From assembly GCA_963676725.1 (NCBI GenBank), contig OY781463.1, forward strand, positions 3,844,001 through 3,908,000: a stretch of 64,000 bases of DNA, written 5' to 3'. Below the pieces are notes generated by a model that did not search any database, was not told the origin of the DNA, and saw only the letters and a list, made by a program, of their open reading frames with translations. The translations under genes and the position numbers were made by a program. This document shows positions 16,888 to 25,860 of the stretch, piece by piece; within the stretch, counting starts at the first letter, position 1, and each line of letters opens with the position of its first letter. Source of the DNA: G963662905 sp963676725 (GTDB lineage: Bacteria > Bacteroidota > Bacteroidia > Bacteroidales > WRLA01).

Positions 16888-18102
16888 TTATCGTGTGATA
16901 CTGATCTTTCGAGCAATATTATTACTTCCGTCAGAAATATTTAAAATATACATGCCTGCCGGATATTGTTCCAAAGACATTGTTACCAAATCGCGGCTGC
17001 CTTCGATCGATTGTACCCCACTTAGTTTTTTCCCTAAAATATTATATAGAGTATATGTCAGCTGTCGGTCGGAATGTTCCATAAGCTTAATATTTAGAAC
17101 ATCATTGGCAGGATTAGGATAAATTGCCATCTCGGGAAAATCCAATATTTCAGGAACTGAGAGCGGCCCATGAAACTGGGACACATAAACTCCAAAATTA
17201 ATATTCAAGCCCCAAGACTGATCGCTGCTCAAAGGCACCCAAGTTCCGTCCTGCCAATTTTCCCAGGCATCACCAGGATTGACATCCCCACTTGTGTTTG
17301 ACCAAAGCGCAAGCGTATCTCCCTCATATTCGGGCAAAAGAACGGCAAGAAAGAAATCTTCTTTAAAATCAAAGGCATTGAGGGGTAAACGACTTGCCTG
17401 ATCCAATGAAACATCTTTAATAATGCTGTCCATGGAGAGGTAGAAATTATGCACATTCGATAATGGCGCTCCCGTTTCAGGATCAACAGAATACATCAAA
17501 AAACGAACAGTAGTGTCTGCATAAGCAGTATCCCGCTTTGCAACGGCAAAATCAAACCAGATATCATTAATGGTGAAAAATCCTGCCTGTTTCTCAAAAT
17601 ATTCCGCTTTCATTACATCTTTAAAACTATTGTTCCCGCTCACATAACCCGATTGGGGCGGATTTACTGTATATAAGGAAAAGGTTCCCGGAATTGGGAA
17701 ATTCAGCGTATCATATTTTATTGGATCACCTGCCGTGATATATCTATTCCGATAGGCAACGAAGGTACTGTCGTTTGCATCGGTTACCCAAAGTGCAACC
17801 GAGAAAAAGCCTTCTTTTTGGTAGATATGCTGAGGATTTTTCTCTGTGCTTTCACCCCCATCCCCAAATTTCCATTGATAACTTACTCCTTCTACTGTTC
17901 CGGTTTGCGTAAACAATACAGACAAAGGCAAAGCCCCTTCCGTTTTATTCGCTTCAAAAAAAGCATAAAGGCTATCGCGTTCCTGAGTGCATTCCTGAAG
18001 ACGGTGACTGATGCTCAAACTGCTGTTGGCACGAGATTGTGCGAACATATATACGCTTGGAAGGAACAATAAAAAGAAAAGAAATGGTACAATTTTTTTC
18101 AT
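16888..18102 (-). CDS. Secreted PKD-domain protein with type IX sorting domain
   Basis: A 404-residue exported protein. The ATG at 18102 is chosen because it starts a canonical signal peptide (MKKIVPFLFFLLFLPSVYMF, cleaved after 'FAQ'); an earlier in-frame start lacks support. A PKD domain occupies about residues 60-120 ('YQWKFGDGGESTEKNPQH'), an unassigned beta-rich region follows, and the last ~80 residues are a Por secretion sorting domain ('IYPNPANDVLNIKL', 'YPAGMYILNI'). The middle region shows no catalytic motif I recognise. It is transcribed divergently from the BNR-repeat protein, 81 bp away. Extracellular or surface location is expected; function unknown. Confidence 0.82.
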   Translation of the reverse strand: MKKIVPFLFFLLFLPSVYMFAQSRANSSLSISHRLQECTQERDSLYAFFEANKTEGALPLSVLFTQTGTVEGVSYQWKFGDGGESTEKNPQHIYQKEGFFSVALWVTDANDSTFVAYRNRYITAGDPIKYDTLNFPIPGTFSLYTVNPPQSGYVSGNNSFKDVMKAEYFEKQAGFFTINDIWFDFAVAKRDTAYADTTVRFLMYSVDPETGAPLSNVHNFYLSMDSIIKDVSLDQASRLPLNAFDFKEDFFLAVLLPEYEGDTLALWSNTSGDVNPGDAWENWQDGTWVPLSSDQSWGLNINFGVYVSQFHGPLSVPEILDFPEMAIYPNPANDVLNIKLMEHSDRQLTYTLYNILGKKLSGVQSIEGSRDLVTMSLEQYPAGMYILNISDGSNNIARKISITR

Positions 18103-18183
18103 AAAGCTTCGGTTTTCGTTTAGGAAACTAGTATCTTGCAAGGCCTTAAAGGTATCAAAAAACAAGCCAAAACTTTATTTCTT

Positions 18184-21100
18184 ATGAAAAACGCATACAA
18201 ATTATTCCTACTCGCTTTCTCAACGCTGATAATCAGCTCTTTTCAAGCTGAAGCAGCAAAAAAGAAAGACAAAGATGAAGACAAAGACAAACCCAACAGC
18301 GGCACAATTAGTGGATTAAAATTCCGCTCAGTAGGCCCGGCTGTTGCATCGGGGCGTATTGCTGATTTTGCAGTAAACCCAAATAATCCGGCAGAATACT
18401 ATGTCGGGGTTGCAGCTGGGAATGTTTGGAAAACAACAAATTCAGGAACAACATGGTCGCCTGTTTTCGATGGTTATGGCAGTTGGTCAATAGCCGATGT
18501 TGAACTAGAGCCCGGCAATCCCAATGTTGTTTGGGTCGGAACAGGCGAATACAACAGCCAACGAGCCATTGGTTATGGCGATGGCGTTTATAAATCAACA
18601 AATGGAGGAAATAGTTTCAAAAATATGGGACTTAAAACCTCCGAGCATATCGGACGTATCCTCATTGATCCACGCGATGGAAATACTGTTTATGTTGCGG
18701 CTCAGGGGCCATTATGGGGCCCTGGTGGAGAACGCGGACTATACAAAACTATCGATGGTGGTGAAACATGGAACAATATACTGGAAATAAGCCCAAATAC
18801 AGGCGTTACAGATATTGTGGCCGACCCAAGGAACCCAGACATTCTTTATGCAGCAACATATCAGCGCAGAAGACATGTATTTACATTAATTAATGGAGGA
18901 CCTGAATCTGCAATCTATAAATCTACCGACGCCGGAGCACATTGGACAAAACTAAAAACAGGCCTCCCTGGCGGCGATATGGGCCGTATTGGATTGGCTA
19001 TTAGCCCCGTTAATCCGGATATCGTTTATGCCATCATTGAAGCAGAAGGTGAGTCCGGTGGGTTTTTCCGATCAACAGACCGTGGCGAAAGCTGGAAAAA
19101 AATGAATAAATATGTGAGTGGCAGCCCTCAATATTACAACCGAATTTATTGCGATCCTGTTGATGCCGACAAGGTTTACTCAATGGACACCTATTCAAAA
19201 GTAACTAAAGACGGAGGAAAAACATGGAAAAACCTGAGCACCAAGAATAAACACGTAGACGATCATGCACTCTGGATCGACCCGGAACACACAGATCATA
19301 TCCTGATTGGTTGTGATGGTGGTATTTATGAAAGCTGGGATGCTGGAACAAACTGGGATTATAAAGAGAATTTACCCATTACACAGTTCTACCGCGTTGC
19401 CCTTGATAATTCTGAACCATTTTATTTTATTTATGGCGGAACACAGGACAACAACAGCCTTGGCGGACCATCACGAAGCATAAGCGGACAAGGCGTGGTA
19501 AACGACGACTGGTTTGTTACCAATGGTGGCGATGGTTTTGAATCGCAAATTGACCCATTAAACCCAAATATTGTATATGCCCAATCGCAATACGGATGGC
19601 TGGTACGTTATGATAAACAAAGTGGGGAAAGCATTTCCATTAAGCCGGAACCACCCGCAGGTGAAGCATACAGATGGAACTGGAACAGCCCATTGATGGT
19701 AAGCCCACACTCACCAACACGTCTATATTTTGCAGCCAATAAACTCTTCCGCAGCGACGATCGTGGCGACACATGGGAAGTAATCAGCCCGGATTTAACA
19801 CGACAAATCAACAGAAACTTGCTTCCTGTTATGGGTGAAGTTCAAGACCCTGAAGCAATAGCTAAAAATGCATCAACATCGCTTTATGGCAGTATTGTAG
19901 AAGTATTTGAATCGCCGGTACAGGAAGGTCTGATTTACGCAGGCACGGATGACGGCCTCCTCCAGATCACAGAAGATGGCGGCATAACATGGACAAAGCA
20001 GGAGCATTTCCCCGGTGTTCCTGACACAACATATATTAGTATGATTTATGCTAGCCAACATGATGCCAATACAGTATATATTGCCTTTGACGGGCGCAAG
20101 AAAAATGACCTGAAACCCTATCTGCTCAAGAGTACAGATAAAGGAAAAAACTGGACAAACATCACTGCAAACCTACCCGAGAAAGGAACTGTCTATAGTT
20201 TTGAAGAAGATTATCAAAAGCCCGAATTACTTTTCTGCGGCAATGAATTTGGTGTTTATTGCAGCATTGATGGCGGCAAAAAATGGATTCAAATGAAAAG
20301 TGGACTTCCTACAATCCAGGTGCGCGATATGGAAATTCAAAAAAGGGAAAACGACCTCGTGCTTGCTACTTTCGGAAGGGGATTCTATGTTTTGGACGAC
20401 TACAGCCCTCTACGCAAGCTGAATAAGGAAATGCTCGAAGACGAATTTCTTATGTTCCCGATAAAAGATGCATTAATGTTTATCCCAAAACGAGGAAAAT
20501 ACAATCAGGGCGAAACCTATTATGCTGCTGAAAACCCAAAAGTTGCTGCTACTTTCACCTATTATATGAAGGAGGCCCCAAAAAGCCTGAAACAATTAAG
20601 GAAGAAAGCGGAGAAAGAAGCCCGCAAAGCAGAAAAAGATATCGATTATCCTAATTTTGAAGAGCTTCGCAAAGAAGACCTTGAAGAAAAAGCATCGCTC
20701 ATTTTTACTATTCGAGATGAGCAGGGCAATATTATTCGGAAAATCCGCAAAAAACCATCCTCAGGAATCAATCGGGTGCAATGGGACTTAAGGCATGCTA
20801 CTATTATGCCTTTCAGGAACAAAGAAAACGATGATTATCAAAGTCTTGGAGGCAGTATGCGTGTAATGCCCGGCACTTATAGCGTTGAAGTTAGCTTAGT
20901 TGATGATGGACAAGAAAAAGTATTAAGCGAGGCAACTAAGTTTACGGTAAAAACCTTAGACAATACCACTTTACCAGCCAAGGACAAACAAGCACTTTTT
21001 GCATTTGAGCAAGAAACTCAAAAGCTGGGACGCGCAGTCAGGGGCAGCATCAGGGAAACCGAAAAAGCGATGGACGAAATTGCAGCAATGCGCACATCAC

Positions 21101-21453
21101 TTGAAAATGCACCAAAGGCAACAACAGCAATGAGAACCGATGCCAGAAATATTGAATCTGAACTTCAGGAACTCATGAAAAAACTCACCGGCGATGAGAG
21201 CATTAGCAAAAGGAATGGCAATCAGCCTCCCTCAATCAGTGAGCGCCTTGGCAATCTGATGTATGGTAGTTGGAGATCAACATCTGCACCAACAACAACA
21301 ATGAAACAGGCCTACAACATCATTGACACAGAGTTCAAACCTGTTTATAAACAACTGCAAAACATTATAGAACTAAAACTTCCGGAGCTTCGCTCTCAAA
21401 TGGAAAGCATTGAAGCCCCTTGGGTTCCCGGAACCCTTCCTGTTTACAAATAA
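18184..21453 (+). CDS. Exported BNR/sialidase-type propeller repeat protein
   Basis: A 1089-residue protein of the large 'BNR-repeat / VPS10-like glycosyl hydrolase' family widespread in Bacteroidota. The ATG at 18184 begins a signal peptide (MKNAYKLFLLAFSTLIISSF) followed by a Lys/Asp-rich patch. Residues ~45-770 contain many Asp-box-like repeats, e.g. 'STDRGESWKKM', 'STDKGKNWTNI', 'SIDGGKKWIQM', which form one or two beta-propellers. The last ~300 residues are a charged, partly helical region with an immunoglobulin-like strand set ('VMPGTYSVEVSLVDDG'). Despite common database names I see no sialidase catalytic site, so enzymatic activity is unproven. There is no type IX sorting domain. Confidence 0.82.
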   Translation: MKNAYKLFLLAFSTLIISSFQAEAAKKKDKDEDKDKPNSGTISGLKFRSVGPAVASGRIADFAVNPNNPAEYYVGVAAGNVWKTTNSGTTWSPVFDGYGSWSIADVELEPGNPNVVWVGTGEYNSQRAIGYGDGVYKSTNGGNSFKNMGLKTSEHIGRILIDPRDGNTVYVAAQGPLWGPGGERGLYKTIDGGETWNNILEISPNTGVTDIVADPRNPDILYAATYQRRRHVFTLINGGPESAIYKSTDAGAHWTKLKTGLPGGDMGRIGLAISPVNPDIVYAIIEAEGESGGFFRSTDRGESWKKMNKYVSGSPQYYNRIYCDPVDADKVYSMDTYSKVTKDGGKTWKNLSTKNKHVDDHALWIDPEHTDHILIGCDGGIYESWDAGTNWDYKENLPITQFYRVALDNSEPFYFIYGGTQDNNSLGGPSRSISGQGVVNDDWFVTNGGDGFESQIDPLNPNIVYAQSQYGWLVRYDKQSGESISIKPEPPAGEAYRWNWNSPLMVSPHSPTRLYFAANKLFRSDDRGDTWEVISPDLTRQINRNLLPVMGEVQDPEAIAKNASTSLYGSIVEVFESPVQEGLIYAGTDDGLLQITEDGGITWTKQEHFPGVPDTTYISMIYASQHDANTVYIAFDGRKKNDLKPYLLKSTDKGKNWTNITANLPEKGTVYSFEEDYQKPELLFCGNEFGVYCSIDGGKKWIQMKSGLPTIQVRDMEIQKRENDLVLATFGRGFYVLDDYSPLRKLNKEMLEDEFLMFPIKDALMFIPKRGKYNQGETYYAAENPKVAATFTYYMKEAPKSLKQLRKKAEKEARKAEKDIDYPNFEELRKEDLEEKASLIFTIRDEQGNIIRKIRKKPSSGINRVQWDLRHATIMPFRNKENDDYQSLGGSMRVMPGTYSVEVSLVDDGQEKVLSEATKFTVKTLDNTTLPAKDKQALFAFEQETQKLGRAVRGSIRETEKAMDEIAAMRTSLENAPKATTAMRTDARNIESELQELMKKLTGDESISKRNGNQPPSISERLGNLMYGSWRSTSAPTTTMKQAYNIIDTEFKPVYKQLQNIIELKLPELRSQMESIEAPWVPGTLPVYK

Positions 21454-21471
21454 TAAAACGGATACTAATTT

Positions 21472-21510
21472 GCAAAGGGCTGCAGTTATAATCTAAAAGC
21501 AGCCCTTTGC
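21472..21510 (+). terminator. Hairpin terminator after the BNR gene
   Basis: A perfect 12-bp stem, GCAAAGGGCTGC with GCAGCCCTTTGC, 15-nt loop, then only three T residues, so termination may be partial. Confidence 0.6.
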
Positions 21511-21529
21511 TTTACCATATAAATCTGGC

Positions 21530-21733
21530 ATGAAGATCAATAACAAAAACTTGATTCATTTAATTCTCATTGCTCTTATAGCAATCTTTCTATCCTCATG
21601 CTTTGTTCAGAAAAAAAGAAAATACAAAAGAAGGTCTCCACGCAATTGCAACACCTGCCCTTCCTTTTCTCAATCAAACCAGGAAATACAGCCAACAAGC
21701 AATAATCTACAATGGTTCCGTACAAATGAATGA
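21530..21733 (+). CDS. Small lipoprotein with CxxC motif
   Basis: A 67-residue protein. The N-terminus has two lysines and a hydrophobic helix ending in the lipobox L-S-S-C (Cys24), so the mature form should be a lipid-anchored peptide of about 44 residues. It is basic just after the anchor (QKKRKYKRR) and carries 'NCNTCPSFS', a C-x2-C pair that could bind metal or form a disulfide. I do not recognise a function. Its end overlaps the SprT-like gene by 8 nt (ATGAATGA), indicating translational coupling. Confidence 0.65.
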   Translation: MKINNKNLIHLILIALIAIFLSSCFVQKKRKYKRRSPRNCNTCPSFSQSNQEIQPTSNNLQWFRTNE

Positions 21734-22364
21734 AGATCACATAAAAAACACTTTAGCCAAATATATTCCGGAAAAAAGCCTAGCGATTGTTTGTAAATGG
21801 TTTATTGAAGACCCGATCCATTTGCGAATTACAAATACACGAAACACAAAATCAGGGGATTACAGACCACCTGCAAAAGGAAAAGGCATACACCGGATTT
21901 CCGTAAACCACGACCTAAACCCTTATGCTTTTTTGCTTACATTAACGCATGAACTAGCTCATATGAAAGCATTTATTAAATATGGGCCACGCATTAAACC
22001 ACACGGAACTGAATGGCAAAGTAGTTTTATTCGGCTTATGCGCCCCTTACTTGCAGAAGGCGTTTTTCCTCATGAGCTTAATCCAATACTTATAAAGCAT
22101 CTTGAAAAAGGACGTGCTTCAACATATTCCGACTTAAATTTGCGTAAAGCGCTTATTGCATATGACACAAAAAAACCGGAATCCGAAACATTATTTCTGC
22201 AGGACCTGCCAGAAGGAAGTCGCTTTGCAATTCGGGACGGACGTACTTTTGTTAAAGGAAAGCAATTGCGCAAAAACTTCCATTGCATCTCACTAAACAA
22301 TAAAAAAGAGTATCGGGTGCATCCTCTGGCAGAAGTAAAACGAATCGAAGGCTCAGAGAATTAG
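21726..22364 (+). CDS. SprT-like zinc metalloprotease-family protein
   Basis: A 212-residue protein with H-E-L-A-H at residues 75-79 in 'LTLTHELAHMKAF' and a third histidine in 'KPHGTEWQSSF', the SprT/Spartan arrangement of a zincin active site. The start at 21726 is preferred over a longer frame from 21603 because it begins a sensible helix and overlaps the lipoprotein stop. The C-terminal 60 residues ('GSRFAIRDGRTFVKGKQLRKNFHCI') resemble a small beta domain rather than the zinc ribbon of true SprT. Substrate unknown; eukaryotic Spartan cuts DNA-protein crosslinks, but that cannot be assumed here. No signal peptide, so likely cytoplasmic. Confidence 0.78.
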   Translation: MNEDHIKNTLAKYIPEKSLAIVCKWFIEDPIHLRITNTRNTKSGDYRPPAKGKGIHRISVNHDLNPYAFLLTLTHELAHMKAFIKYGPRIKPHGTEWQSSFIRLMRPLLAEGVFPHELNPILIKHLEKGRASTYSDLNLRKALIAYDTKKPESETLFLQDLPEGSRFAIRDGRTFVKGKQLRKNFHCISLNNKKEYRVHPLAEVKRIEGSEN

Positions 22365-22375
22365 AATTGAATCCC

Positions 22376-22383
22376 TATATTTG
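22376..22383 (+). promoter_or_regulatory. -7 promoter element (TATATTTG) of the guanylyltransferase gene
   Basis: Exact preferred -7 sequence, 62 nt before the ATG at 22446 and just downstream of the SprT-like stop codon. No TTG at ideal -33 spacing. Confidence 0.55.
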
Positions 22384-22445
22384 TAGCTCCTAAATGGAAA
22401 ACCAAACGATTTAGCCCTCAATATAAAACGATAAAAAGCAATACC

Positions 22446-23537
22446 ATGAACAAAAACTTTTACTGTGTTATTATGGCCGGTGGCATAGGTGCAAGATTTT
22501 GGCCAATGAGCCGCACGGCGCACCCTAAGCAGTTTATTGATATTCTTGGCACAGGAGAAACCCTGATACAACAAACTTTCAGAAGATTCAACAAAGTGTG
22601 CCCCCCCGAAAATATTTATGTTGTTACTAATGAAATATACCGCGAATTGGTTAAAGAACAATTGCCCGAAATTTCATACGACCAAATATTATGCGAGCCC
22701 GCACGAAGAAATACAGCGCCCTGTATTGCTTATGCAAGTTATAAAATAGCATCAAAAAACAAAGATGCAGTGATGGTTGTAGCACCTTCAGACCACATCA
22801 TCCTAAAAGAAGATATTTTCGACGATGTAATAAAATCCGCTTTACGTGCAGCAGAACAGAACAATTGGCTGCTTACTTTAGGGATACAACCAAGCAGGCC
22901 CGATACCGGCTATGGTTATATTCAATATACTGAGGATCTTGTTGAAGACGAAGACAAACGAATTCATAAAGTAAAGACATTCACAGAAAAACCCAATCTT
23001 GAACTCGCCCGAGACTTCCTAAGAAGTGGCGATTTCTTATGGAACGGCGGAATTTTTGTATGGTCGCTAAAATCAATTTTGCAAGCATTTGAGGATCATC
23101 TCGAAGATGTAAATACATTATTCAAAAGCGGCGTTGATAAATACTTCACCGAAGAAGAAGATTCGTTTATTGAGCAAACTTATGCCGTATGCAAAAACAT
23201 TTCCATTGATTACGGCATCATGGAAAAAGCACAAAATGTTTATGTTCTGTCCAGTGATTTTGGCTGGTCAGACCTCGGCACATGGGGTTCTTTGTATGCC
23301 ACACGCTCAAAAGATGATAATGGAAATGCAATTATGGGCAATAATGTACTAATGTATAATACTTATAACTGCATTGTGAACATGCCTAAGGAAAAACTTG
23401 TTGTGCTGGAAGGCCTCGATGATTATATCGTGGTTGAAGACGACGACATATTGCTTGTTTGCAAGAAAAGCAATGAGCAGCAGTTACGCGATATTGTAAA
23501 TACCGTGAAGATTAAAAAAGGAGAAAAATTTGTTTAA
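22446..23537 (+). CDS. manC: Mannose-1-phosphate guanylyltransferase
   Basis: A 363-residue cytoplasmic nucleotidyltransferase that makes GDP-mannose from mannose-1-phosphate and GTP, supplying mannose, fucose and related sugars for glycans. The signature is 'IMAGGIGARFWPMSR' at residues 9-23, with 'VVAPSDHII' and 'FTEKPN' further on and 'WNGGIFVW' in the sugar site. It lacks the C-terminal phosphomannose isomerase domain of bifunctional ManC/AlgA, as in many Bacteroidota. It is followed after 22 nt by the S46 peptidase gene and may share a transcript with it, though no functional tie is evident. Confidence 0.92.
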   Translation: MNKNFYCVIMAGGIGARFWPMSRTAHPKQFIDILGTGETLIQQTFRRFNKVCPPENIYVVTNEIYRELVKEQLPEISYDQILCEPARRNTAPCIAYASYKIASKNKDAVMVVAPSDHIILKEDIFDDVIKSALRAAEQNNWLLTLGIQPSRPDTGYGYIQYTEDLVEDEDKRIHKVKTFTEKPNLELARDFLRSGDFLWNGGIFVWSLKSILQAFEDHLEDVNTLFKSGVDKYFTEEEDSFIEQTYAVCKNISIDYGIMEKAQNVYVLSSDFGWSDLGTWGSLYATRSKDDNGNAIMGNNVLMYNTYNCIVNMPKEKLVVLEGLDDYIVVEDDDILLVCKKSNEQQLRDIVNTVKIKKGEKFV

Positions 23538-23559
23538 TCACTTAATTTAATATTTCATT

Positions 23560-25785
23560 ATGAGAAGACTTTTAACACTTGCCTTAGCCTTTTTTATTGG
23601 TTTTGGCACATATGTAAAAGCCGATGAAGGCATGTGGCTTCCCATGCTTGTCAAGCAGCTGAATTATGCACAAATGCAGAAGATGGGCTTGCAGCTTAGC
23701 CCCGAAGAAATTTACAGCATCAACAACTCCAGCCTAAAAGACGCCATTGTAATTTTTGGACGCGGCTGTACTGGAGAAATTGTTTCACCCGAGGGCCTTT
23801 TGCTCACAAACCACCACTGTGGGTACGGATCCATTCAAGGAGTAAGTACTGTTGAACATGATTATCTAACTGATGGGTTTTGGGCCTATACAAAAAAAGA
23901 AGAAATCCCAATTGAAGGACTTACTGTTCAATTTCTCGATCGCATTGAGGACGTTACGGCAACAATACTCGAAGGCGTTACAGACGAGATGACTGAAGAC
24001 GAACGCAATGAAATCATTGACAAAAACAGAAAAGCCCTCGCGGAACAACTCACAGAAGGAACTGATCTTAAAGCGGTTATTAAACCATTTTTTGGCGGAA
24101 ACGAATACTACGCATATATCTATGAAACATTCACTGACATCCGTTTTGTTGGCGCACCTCCTTCATCCATTGGAAAATATGGCGCCGATACTGACAACTG
24201 GATGTGGCCTCGCCATACCGGCGATTTCAGCATGTTCAGGGTTTATACAGCCCCGGATGGCGCCCCTGCTGCATATAGTGAAGAAAACATTCCTCTTAAA
24301 TCGAAGCATTTCCTACCCATCAATATCAGTGGTGTAGAAAAAGGTGATTTTAGTATGATAATGGGATATCCGGGAAGCACCGACCGTTATCTTACTTCTT
24401 TTGGTGTAGAAATGGCCATCGACAAAACCAATCCGACAATTGTTGATATTCGTCGCAAAAAATTAGACATCATGCGTGAAGATATGGACGCAAGTGATGC
24501 TGTTCGTATTCAATATGCCAGCAAATATGCCGGTACTGCAAATTATTGGAAATATTTTATCGGACAAACAAAAGGCCTGAAGCGCTTAAATGTTGCTGCT
24601 AAGAAAAAAGCCCTCGAAGATGAATTCACAAAATGGGCAAATGCCACACCAGAACGCAAGAAAAAATATGGCGATGCTCTTGGCATGATCGAAGAAGCAT
24701 ATAAAAATATTGAAACATTTGATCTTGCAAAAACTTATTTCTTTGAAGGCATCTACCGTGGACCGGAAATCCTGAGATATGCCATGTCTTTTGGTGGTTT
24801 AGCCAAAGCCTTGGAAAATAAAGATGATACTGAAAAAGCAGAAAAAATGACCCAACGCCTTAAAGATGGTGCTGCGAAATATTTCAAAGATTATAATGCC
24901 CCAACCGACCAAAAACTTCTGGCAGCAATGTTGAAAATGTATGCAGAAAATGTTCCACAGGATCAGCAGCCGGAGTTTATGAAAGACCTGACTAAAAAAT
25001 ACAAAGGAGATTTTGATGCATATGCCGCCAAGGTTTTTGACAAATCAATTTTTACCAGCCTTGCAAAAGTTGATGCGTTTTTAGCAAAACCAAAAGCAAA
25101 ATCAATCACCAAAGACCCCGCCTATATAGCATCAATAGCTTTTATGAAAAACTATCGTGAAATCAACAAGCAAATTAGCAAATCGGATAAAATGCTTGAA
25201 CGCGGTAACCGCCTCTTTATTGATGGGCTTCGCAAGATGAACCCTGATAAGGTTTATTATCCTGATGCTAATTTTACTCAGCGCCTTACTTATGGTACTG
25301 TTGAAGATTACTATCCAGCCGATGCGGTACATTATAATTATTTCACTACCGTGGATGGTATTTTAGAAAAAGAAGATCCAAATAATTGGGAATTTGTAGT
25401 ACCTGATAAACTTAAAGAGCTGATCAAAAACAAAGATTTTGGCCCTTATGGTGATGATGGAGAAATGAAAGTGTGTTTCTTAACAACCCACGATATTACC
25501 GGTGGCAATAGCGGAAGCCCTGTAATTAATGGTAAAGGCGAACTAATTGGCCTTGCTTTTGATGGCAATTGGGAAGCTATGAGTGGCGATATCGCTTTTG
25601 AACCAGAGCTACAACGTACAATTAATGTAGACATCCGCTACGTAATGTTTATTATTGATAAATATGCCGGAGCTCAAAACCTCATTGACGAAATGGTGAT
25701 TACCGAGGAAGATGAAGCACCCAAATTAGCACCCAACGTAGAAATAGAAGCAGAAGTACAGGAAGAAGCCTCTTCAGTAGAATAG
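23560..25785 (+). CDS. dpp7: S46 family dipeptidyl-peptidase, DPP7 type
   Basis: A 741-residue periplasmic serine peptidase that releases dipeptides from oligopeptide N-termini. Signal peptide to about residue 21 ('TYVKADEG'). Catalytic His lies in 'TNHHCGYG' (85-86), Asp222 in 'HTGDFSM' and Ser651 in 'GGNSGSPV'. Eighteen residues after the serine is Gly669 in 'LAFDGNWEAM'; in described enzymes Gly here gives preference for hydrophobic P1 residues (DPP7), while Arg gives acidic preference (DPP11), so this should be DPP7-like. A C-terminal acidic tail (EEDEAPKLAPNVEIEAE) is unusual. It fits a peptide-using lifestyle together with the tricorn-like, M28 and M20 enzymes here. Confidence 0.93.
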   Translation: MRRLLTLALAFFIGFGTYVKADEGMWLPMLVKQLNYAQMQKMGLQLSPEEIYSINNSSLKDAIVIFGRGCTGEIVSPEGLLLTNHHCGYGSIQGVSTVEHDYLTDGFWAYTKKEEIPIEGLTVQFLDRIEDVTATILEGVTDEMTEDERNEIIDKNRKALAEQLTEGTDLKAVIKPFFGGNEYYAYIYETFTDIRFVGAPPSSIGKYGADTDNWMWPRHTGDFSMFRVYTAPDGAPAAYSEENIPLKSKHFLPINISGVEKGDFSMIMGYPGSTDRYLTSFGVEMAIDKTNPTIVDIRRKKLDIMREDMDASDAVRIQYASKYAGTANYWKYFIGQTKGLKRLNVAAKKKALEDEFTKWANATPERKKKYGDALGMIEEAYKNIETFDLAKTYFFEGIYRGPEILRYAMSFGGLAKALENKDDTEKAEKMTQRLKDGAAKYFKDYNAPTDQKLLAAMLKMYAENVPQDQQPEFMKDLTKKYKGDFDAYAAKVFDKSIFTSLAKVDAFLAKPKAKSITKDPAYIASIAFMKNYREINKQISKSDKMLERGNRLFIDGLRKMNPDKVYYPDANFTQRLTYGTVEDYYPADAVHYNYFTTVDGILEKEDPNNWEFVVPDKLKELIKNKDFGPYGDDGEMKVCFLTTHDITGGNSGSPVINGKGELIGLAFDGNWEAMSGDIAFEPELQRTINVDIRYVMFIIDKYAGAQNLIDEMVITEEDEAPKLAPNVEIEAEVQEEASSVE

Positions 25786-25805
25786 CATTCTCTCCATAAA
25801 ATAGT

Positions 25806-25835
25806 AAAGCCTCCAAATTATTGGGGGCTTTTTTT
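25806..25835. terminator. Terminator between dpp7 and the convergent helicase gene
   Basis: GCCTCC (25809-25814) pairs with GGGGGC (25823-25828) with one G-T pair, preceded by AAA and followed by seven T residues. Confidence 0.7.
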
Positions 25836-25860
25836 ATTCTATACCAATCAAATCCTATGA

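Noticed and set aside
18184..21453. Sialidase activity from the Asp-box repeats
   Set aside because: Asp-boxes occur in many propellers; the arginine triad and nucleophile tyrosine of sialidases are not recognisable.
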